This document shows positions 56,872 to 64,000 of a DNA stretch of 64,000 bases, one piece after another. The DNA lies in the NCBI GenBank assembly GCA_003255065.1, contig QAOA01006727.1, positions 221,750 through 285,749 on the forward strand, in the 5' to 3' direction. Source of the stretch: Cercis canadensis. Lineage: Eukaryota; Streptophyta; Magnoliopsida; Fabales; Fabaceae. Numbering within the stretch: the first letter of the stretch is position 1; every line of letters starts with the position of its first letter. The notes beneath the pieces are model-generated. The model worked only from the letters and a program-made list of their open reading frames with translations, did no database searches and was not told the DNA's origin. A program made the translations under genes and the position numbers.

Positions 56872-57665
56872 TGATGAGGATCTAGAAAGCACTCACAAGG
56901 ATCCATATGAGCCATGACAAGCAAAGAAGATGCAAGCCACCTTAAATGGATTAATTGAGAAGATTAGGACTTAAGTTACAAGACAAGGAGCATGGCATAA
57001 GGATTGGGGTTTATGTGCTTGATTCGTGCTTCGGAAGGTTCAACTGGCGAAGGAAGACTGTGGCTAGGTGCCCCAATGCCCCTTCCCAGAACGCAGGTGC
57101 CCTAGCGCTCATGAAGAAGCACCCCAGTGCTAGGCCAATTTCCAACTTCGCTCTTTTTTTGTTTGCTTGTCTAAATGGGCTCCGAATTTAGTTCTTTTTG
57201 GGCCCAATTTTTAATGTAATTCATTTATGTTTATTTCCTTTTTAGTAATGAACTTGCCTAGGGTTTTGGGCCTTGTTTATTGGGCTTATGCCTTTTTACC
57301 CATTTAGGTTAATTAGGTTTTGTTTTGCTTAAAAGGAAGCCCATTCCCTTGTGATGGTCAGAATTAGATTATTCAGAATCTGGAGTAGAGAGGTCTCTTC
57401 CTTGGTTCTTTAGAAAAACTCTTATAATTATCACGAACGATAGGTTCTTATAGCGTTCAATCCAAGACTTATCACTTACCCCTATCCCCTCTTGAGTGTG
57501 GCGTCTATATCTTCCCGTATACCTTTGGTTCCCACTTCACTAAGTGGTGGGTCAATGTGCTATTTGTTTTCATTTTCGTTTATGAACTTTGATTGGATTA
57601 TTCTTGGGCATCCAAATCTCTACCAAAACGTGTTGGGTCTCAGGAAATCCTAGAGGTTTGCATCA
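56872..57665 (+). repeat. LTR of copy G, bordering the tandem array
   Basis: TGATGAGGATCTAG to GGTTTGCATCA, 794 bp, with a GCGCC-like block near 57060-57140. It is the 3' LTR of copy G by position. The first base after it begins the 36-bp tandem array; a weak AGAAGCTCGTC resemblance to a primer-site tail is seen at 57670. Confidence 0.85.
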
Positions 57666-60150
57666 TCGTAGAAGCTCGTCATTGGGCAAAATAAAGTGAT
57701 GTGCTAGAAAACCATTAGCGGGCAAGATACAGTGACCCGCGAGAAACCCGTGACTAGGTCAGATATAGTGTGCTGCCATAATCCCGTTATCGGACCAGAT
57801 AGAGTGTCATACTGAAAACCGGTCATCGAGCCAGATACAGTGACAAGATAGAAAACCCTCAATGAGTGAGATACAGTGACGCACCATAAATGAATTACTG
57901 GGCCAGATGCATTGACCCGATAAAAACCCATCACTTGGCCAGATGCAATGTCCAGGTAGAAACCCATCACTGGGCAAAATATAGTGACACTTAAGAAAAC
58001 CATTAGCGGGCAAGATATAGTGACACGCCAGAGAGCCGTCACCAAGCCAGACACAATGACAAGCCAAAAAGCCATCACGGGGCCAGATATAGAGATTTGC
58101 TAGAAACTCGTCACCAGGACAGATAAAGTGACCTGCTAGAAACCCATCATCGGGCCAGATATAGTGTCTCGTCGGAAACCCTTCACCAGGCCAAATAGAG
58201 TAACTCGATAGAAAATCATTAGTGAGCGAGATACAGTGACATACCAAAAAGGCATAACTGGCCATATACAATGTTCCGCTAGAAACCCATCACTTGGCCA
58301 AATGCAGTGTCCCCCCTACAAACCCATCGCTGGGAAAAATACAGTGATGTGCTAGAAAACAATCAGCAGACAAGATATAATGATGCAACAGAAAGCTATC
58401 ACCAGGCCAGACATGGTGACACACCAAAAAGTTGTCATGGGGCCAGATACAATGACCCGCAATAAACACGTCACTTGGACAGATAAATTTCCCCTTTGAA
58501 AACCCGTCACCGGGTCAAGTACGATGACGCACCAAAAAACCGAGAGGAGGAGAGATACAGTGACATGCCAAAAAGCCATCATCGGGCCAAACACAATGAC
58601 ACGCTAGAAACCTGTCACAAAGCCAGATACAGTGTCTTATAAGAAACCTATCCCCGGGCTAGATACAATGTCCCGCAAGAAACCCATTACCGGACCAGAT
58701 ATTTTGACGCAACAGAAAACCATCAGCGGGTGACACGTAGTGAAGTGCCATATAGCCTTCACGGGCTAGATTTAGTGACCCACTAAAAACCCTTATCATG
58801 CCAGATATAGTGACATGTTGGAAACCCATACACAGTGACGCACTGAAAACACGACAGAAAGCTGTCACTGGGCTAGACACATTGACGCACCAGAAAGCCA
58901 TCATGGGGCTAAATACAATGACCCTCCATAAGCACATAACCGAGATAGATAAAGTTTTCCTCCGGAAACCCGTCATTGGGAAAGCATAACTGGGCCCGAT
59001 GCAGTGACCCGCTGGAAACCCATCACTTGGATAGATGTAGTGTCCCCATAGAAACCCTTTAATGGGCAAAATATAGTGACACGCTAGAAAACCATCATTG
59101 GGTGAGATACAGTGTCGCACCAAGAAGCCGTCATCGGGACAGATACAGTTTCCCTTCAGAAATCTATCACCGATCCAAATACAATGACGGGGCCAAAAAG
59201 CCGTCATCATGCTAGATACAATGAGCTGCTAGAAAGCCATGACAGGCCGAATACAATGTCTCATTGAAAACCCGACATCGGGTCATATGCAGTGATGTGA
59301 TAGAAAACACCATCAGCGAGGGAGATAACGTGACATGCCAAAAATCGTAACTGGGACAGAGATAGTGACCCGCTAGAAACCTATCACTTTGCCCAACGCA
59401 ATGTACCCTTAGAAACTCATCACTAGGCAAAATACAGTGACGCGCCAGAAAACCATTAGCAGGCGAGATATAGTGACACGCCAAAAAGCCATCACTGAGT
59501 CAGACACGGTGACGCACCAGAAAGCTGTCACAGGGCCAGATATAGTGATTTGCTAAAAACCCATCACTGGGCCAGATAAAGTGACCCGCCAGAAACCAAT
59601 CATCAAGCAGATGCAGTGTCTCGCCGGAAACCAATCACCGGGCTAGATACAATGACCCAATAGAAAACCATTAGCAAGCAAGATACAGTGAGGCACTAGA
59701 AAGGCATAACTGGGCTAGGTATAGTGTCTCGCTAGAAACCTATCACTTGGCCAGATGCAATGTCCCCTTAGAAACCCGTCACTGGGCAAAATACAATGAT
59801 GCACTAGAAAACCATTAGCGAGCGAGATACTGTGACGTGCTAGAAAGTAGTCACTATGCCAAATAAATTGTCTTGCCAAAACCCCGTTACCAAGCCAGAT
59901 ACAGTGTCCTAGCGAAAACCCGTCACTGAGAAAGATATAGTGACCCAATAGGAAACCCTCAATGGGTGAGATATAGTGACACACTAGAAAGGCATAACTA
60001 TGCTAGATACAATGACCCGCTAGAAACCATTCACTTGGCCATATGCAATATCCTACTAAAAACCCGTCAATGGGCAAAATACAGTGACGCATTAGAAAAC
60101 CATCAGCGGGTAAGATATAATTTGAAACCATCAGCGGGTAAGATATAATT
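57666..60150. repeat. 36-bp tandem repeat array with ten-monomer higher-order repeat (main block)
   Basis: About 2485 bp, roughly 69 monomers of 36 bp. Reading monomers by hand from 57701 shows strict 36-base spacing. Each monomer carries a version of CAGTGAC, then a GAAACC segment, then a GTCACTGGG segment and CCAGATA. Distinguishable monomer types return every ten units: for example the type with ATCACTTGGCCA recurs near 57920, 58287, 59022, 59383 and 59744, spacings of about 370, 735, 361 and 361. This indicates a higher-order repeat of about 360 bp. Monomers within one unit differ a lot; same-type monomers are closer. Because 36 is divisible by three, frames stay open over long stretches, but they encode only 12-residue repeats and I do not call them genes. 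Confidence 0.93.
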
Positions 60151-60888
60151 TGATGAGAATCGTGTAAGCACCATCATGACACCAAATGAGCCATGGCAAA
60201 CAAAGAAGATGCAAGGAGTTTTTGGAGGGTTGATTAAGGAGTTTTGGACCCAAACTTTAAGCCAAGAAGTGAAGATTAAAGAAGGAAGGGCTGTATGAGT
60301 GATTCGGGAGTTAGAAGGGTCAAACAAGGCATCTGGGCAGAGTCTGAGCGCCCCACTAAGTGCCCTAGCCCTTGCTTCCAAGCGCCCCAGCGCTACCCCA
60401 TTTTCAGCTTTGCGCATTTTTGTGTTTTTCACCTATTTGGGCTCTGAATTTAGCATTTTCAAGCCCATTTTCATCCTAATTAAAAACCTATGTTATTTTC
60501 CTTATTTGGTAATGGACTTGTATTAGGAATTTTAGGTTTTAGTTGGGTTAGGCCCATTTACCCAATTAGGTTAGATTAGTTTTGTTTTCCTTAAAAAGGA
60601 ATGAACCCCTTGTGGTAGCAATCGGACTTGGTAAATTTAGAAATTGAAGTTGAGAGGTTTCTCCTTCCTTGGTTCTTTGATGAACTATTAAAACTTATCA
60701 AGAACCCTAGTTCTTGTGGCATTTGATCCAAGACTTATTAGACACCCCCCATCCCCCCCCTTGAGTGTGGCGTCTATATACTTCTTTTTCCTTAATTTTA
60801 CGTGTTTTGAAATCTTTGAACTTGATTGAACGATTCTTGAGCGATTGAATCTCTACCATTCGGAACTAACCCATAGAGATACACATCA
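60151..60888 (+). mobile_element. Solo CRM-like LTR inside the tandem array
   Basis: TGATGAGAATCGTG to GATACACATCA, 738 bp. The flanks TAATT (60146-60150) and CAATC (60889-60893) align to the same five positions of the 36-bp monomer, so they are probably a diverged target duplication. No primer site or internal region follows; array sequence resumes directly. A GCGCC block lies at 60325-60400. Confidence 0.83.
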
Positions 60889-62008
60889 CAATCACTCGTC
60901 AGAAAGCCATTATTGGGCCAAATAGAGTGACCCCCAAGAAACCCGTGATTAGGTGAAATACAGTGTCTTGCTAGAATGCCATGACCGGGTTAGATATAGT
61001 GACCCGCTAGAAACCTATCACTTGGTTAGATATAATGTCCCACTAGAAACTCGTCGCTAGGAAAAATACAGTGACGTGCTAGAAAAAATCAACGAGGGAG
61101 AAATAGTGACGCGCCATAAAGCATTCACTGGGCTAGACACAATGACACCCCAGAAAGCCGTCAAAGGGCTAGATACAGTCACCGGCCATAAACACATCAC
61201 TGGGATAGATAAAGTTTCCCTCCGAAATCCCGTCACCTGGCCAAATATGATGACGCGCTAAAAAACCATCAACATGATAGGTACAATGATGCGCTAAAAA
61301 GCCATTACCTTGCCATATACAGTGAGCTACCCAAAAGTTATACCTGGGCCAAATACAATGATTTGCTAAAAGCTCGTCATCAGGCCAAATATAGTGACCC
61401 GCTAGAAACCTGTCATCGGGCCAGATATAGTGTCCAACTAGAATCTCATTATTGGGCCAGATACAGTGTCTCGCCGAAAACTTGTCACAGGGCTAAATAC
61501 GAAGACATGCCAAAAAATCGTTAGCAAGCTAAGTACAGTGAGTTGCCAGAAAGCCGTAAGATGTAGTGACCCACCTGAAAACCATGACCAGGACAAATAC
61601 AGTGTCCCGCCAAAAGGCCTTCATCAGGCCAGTGACGTGCTAGAAAGTTGTCATCGGGCCAGACACAGTGACACACTAGAAACTCATCGCCGAGCTAGGT
61701 ACAGTTTCCCGCAGGAAAACCGTCTCTGGGCTAAATATAGTGTCCCTTAGGTATCCCGCCAGTAGACCAGATATAGTAATGCGACAGAAAACCATCCGTG
61801 GGCAAGACACAGTGAAGCACCAGAAAGCCNATCGGGCCAGACACAGTGACACACTAGAAACTCATCGCCGAGCCAGGTACAGTTTCCCGCAGGAAAACCG
61901 TCTCTGGGCTAAATATAGTGTCCCTTAGGTATCCCGCCAGTAGACCAGATATAGTAATGCGACAGAAAACCATCCGTGGGCAAGACACAGTGAAGCACCA
62001 GAAAGCCT
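60889..62008. repeat. 36-bp tandem repeat array, second block, with N join
   Basis: About 30 further monomers of the same 36-bp family, with the same type order recognisable (for example the ATCACTTGG type near 61017). Some monomers are shortened near 61555-61645. An N at 61830 separates 61653-61829 from a near-identical 61831-62007, so the true length may be about 180 bp less. It ends directly at a truncated copia LTR. Confidence 0.9.
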
Positions 62009-62438
62009 TGATAGTAGAACCCCAGTCTTGGGAGAATGGACGTAGGCTCTATTATTGGCCGAACCACTATAAAAATTATGGGCTAAATCTCTCTACCATT
62101 CTCTCTTTTATTCAGCTGCTATATGTCTTTAAATCTGATGCACAACTAGCTCTACTCTTCTGATCTTGTTAATCTTACTGTTTCTTGCCTTATAAATTGT
62201 TATATTCAAAGATGCAAGAATTTATCCTTTTGATCTAAATGGCTATCTGGTTCATGTTCTGAGTTTTTATATTCTGGTTAATCTTTGTTAAGTTATTTAT
62301 GAGTTTTATAATAACCAGCTTTGAAATGAGTTTTGAATATAAACTGGTTATTCCATAAATTGCTTCAATATGTAATTCCAAATTATTTTTGTTTTTATCT
62401 CCTATTCACCCCCTTTTAGGAGCATACATACACTCTCA
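62009..62438 (+). repeat. Truncated 5' LTR of a Sirevirus-like copia element
   Basis: 430 bp ending CACTCTCA just before a tRNA-Met primer site. The start GATAGTAGAACCCC has no clear LTR terminus, and the segment AGAATGGACGTAGGCTC...CCGAACCAC resembles the R-U5 part of plant copia LTRs. Its U3 is therefore missing, and the cut abuts the tandem array. Confidence 0.7.
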
Positions 62439-62519
62439 ATTGGTATTAGACCTCGATGCTCTATTATTTGGTCTAACAACCTTGAGTTAAAGATCAAAAG
62501 TTTTAATTTTGTAGGTATC
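62439..62519 (+). promoter_or_regulatory. tRNA-Met primer site and short leader, copia element
   Basis: TTGGTATTAGACCTCGATGC, starting at 62440, is a slightly changed TTGGTATCAGAGC-type site. Eighty bases later gag begins. Confidence 0.78.
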
Positions 62520-64000
62520 ATGAATACTCAAAATTCAGCTCATTCTTCCCACAAGCCACCATACTTCAATGGTGACAACTACAAGTATTGGAAGGAAAGA
62601 ATGGAGATGTACCTTGAATCCATAGACTACAATGTCTAGGCCATTGTGAGACATGGAATAACACCACCAATGAAACTAGTTGATGGAGTACAAGTTCCAA
62701 AGGAAGAAAGTGAGTTCACTACCAAAGATCAACTCATGTACACCTTGAACTCCAAAGCTAGATACAACATCGTCTATGTTGTTTCTCCAAAAGAGTATGT
62801 ACATATAGCTTCATGTAATTCAACAAAGGAGATGTGTGATCAACTCAAAGCCATACATGAAGGAACAAACCGTGTGAAGGAAGCCAAGATTGATATCTTT
62901 GGCTCACAATATGAAATGCTCCACATGGAGAATGATGAAGATCTAGAATCTTTCTTCTCTCAGTTTCTTGGGATCATAAATAATCTCAAGAGCCTTGGAA
63001 GAAAGTATACTCAAAAGGAGCAAGTCAAGTAGCTACTTAGGCGCTTAACAGAAAAATGGGAAACAAAGGTCACAGTTCTCCTCTAATATGTTGAAACAAA
63101 TGAAATGACCGTGGACCAGCTAAAAAGACAGTTAGAGACACATTGAATGATGTTGTTTGAAAAGAAAAAACTTGTAGAAGACCACAAGAAAAAGAGTCTA
63201 GCCTTAACCATCACCACTCAAGAAACTAGGTCTGGTTCAAAAGAACTAGCTTCCAGTGATGAAGATGTAGCTCTGGTATCAAGGAAATTTCTTCACCAAA
63301 TGAAAAGGAAAGATGATAGAAACAAATTTCCACCCAAAAGTAGCAAAGAACCAATCATCTGCTATGAATGCAAGAAGCTTGGACACATAAAGCCAGATTA
63401 TCCCAACCTCAAAAAGAAGAAGTTTTATAGAAAGGATAAGAAAAAGGCTATGATTGCTTCATGGAGTGATGTTAATTCATCTTCAAGAAGTGATGACTCG
63501 GATGATAAGAACTTGGCTAATTTCTGTTTCATGGCAAACATAAAAAGTGGCAAAGAGGTGAGTGATTCTAAAATCGAGCTAGATTCTCCTCCTTCTTATG
63601 AAGAGCTAAATCAAGCTTTTAAAGATCTAGCTTTTGACTAGGAAAAGAGGCTTGCAAAGGTAGAAGCTCTTAAGAAAATATTCAAAGAACAGATTAAATA
63701 AATTTATTTTCTCAACAAAGAGAGTTTTGAACTAGCTCAACAGTTTAAATCTTTACAAACTGAAAATGATTCTCTTAAGAAAAAACTAGTTTCTTACTCC
63801 TTTTATTCTTAAAGAAAACAATGATTTTAAAAAGAAAGTAAGTGAGCTTCCAAAGGATCTAGCAAAGTTTGTTCAAGGGCATGGAAACTTGAATGCCTTG
63901 CTAGGGAGACCGAGAGTTGGAAATGACAGAGTAGGTTTAGGTTATAATGAACCACAACCAACAAAGTTATCTAGAAACTTCTTTATTAGAGAACCAACTC
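62520..64000 (+). pseudogene. gag: Ty1/copia gag pseudogene (Sirevirus-like), runs off the window
   Basis: Starts MNTQNSAHSSHKPPYFNGDNYKYW at 62520. A TAG stop at 62637-62639 precedes the open part 62646-63032 (CDQLKAIHEGTNRVKEAKIDIF, YTQKEQVK). After further stops, 63147-63641 carries the basic region and a zinc knuckle CYECKKLGHIKPDYP in which the last Cys is Tyr, then a Ser/Asp-rich stretch and ELNQAFKDLAFD. The rest to 64000 is a coiled-coil-like spacer with stops, typical of the long gag of Sireviruses. At least four stops; inactive. Confidence 0.88.

Noticed and set aside
57704..60148. Long open frames on both strands in the tandem array, encoding 12-residue repeats such as HCIWPSDGFLAG
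   Set aside because: They exist because the 36-bp period is divisible by three. They lack a start context, change frame and stop at random, and occur on both strands.
57666..62008. CRISPR-like regular repeats
   Set aside because: The repeats are contiguous with no unique spacers, the monomers vary, and the surroundings are plant retrotransposons.
1..64000. Host genes, tRNA, rRNA or small RNA genes
   Set aside because: No stretch shows exon-like coding, cloverleaf or ribosomal signatures; the tRNA-like matches are retrotransposon primer sites only 12-18 bases long.

Overview
The window is plant nuclear DNA, almost certainly eudicot heterochromatin. It is packed with LTR retrotransposons nested inside one another: Ty3/gypsy elements with a tRNA-Met primer site (CRM-like chromovirus relatives), Athila-type Ty3/gypsy elements with tRNA-Asp primer sites, and Sirevirus-like Ty1/copia. 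I found no host protein gene, tRNA, rRNA or microRNA gene that I could support. Names used here (CRM-like copies A-G, Athila-1, Athila-2) are local labels.

Layout. 1-3243: CRM-like copy A on the minus strand, an internally deleted element with its 5' LTR, inserted in the leader of copy B. 3244-8565: decayed copy B (gag-PR-RT-RH-INT), split by a solo LTR at 6643-7431. 8566-27075: copy C, whose 5' LTR and primer site are split by Athila-1 (9262-19942). Athila-1 is complete, with two LTRs, an uninterrupted 1185-codon pol and the 5-bp duplication TTGAT. A further LTR lies at 20146-21177. Copy C carries only gag and protease, and its 3' LTR is broken by other LTRs. 27076-30978: copy E, with the same gag-protease-only structure. 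30979-32548: end of a copia element. 32549-35980: copy F, truncated. 36236-56470: copy D, once a full gag-pol element, split in its pol gene by Athila-2 (40672-54568). Athila-2 itself contains an inverted LTR pair, a 572-bp hAT-type MITE and a solo Athila LTR. 56471-57665: copy G, a fragment and 3' LTR of the copy-A lineage. 57666-62008: a 36-bp minisatellite with a roughly 360-bp higher-order repeat, interrupted by a solo LTR. 62009-64000: 5' end of a decayed Sirevirus-like copia element.

The most unusual structures are four. First, the 36-bp array with ten-monomer higher-order organisation and a dyad in each monomer, starting directly at the end of a CRM-like LTR. Second, a palindromic LTR pair flanked by one target-site duplication. 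Third, two reduced lineages of the CRM-like element, each seen twice with shared deletion junctions. Fourth, a hairpin and duplicated polypurine tract in the Athila 3' untranslated region.

Four single-base N positions (2036, 21178, 26035, 61830) are each followed by a near-copy of sequence seen earlier, so they look like unmerged contig ends. Duplications next to them should not be read as biology without checking. The elements together suggest pericentromeric DNA; that is inference, since no centromere mark can be seen in sequence alone.
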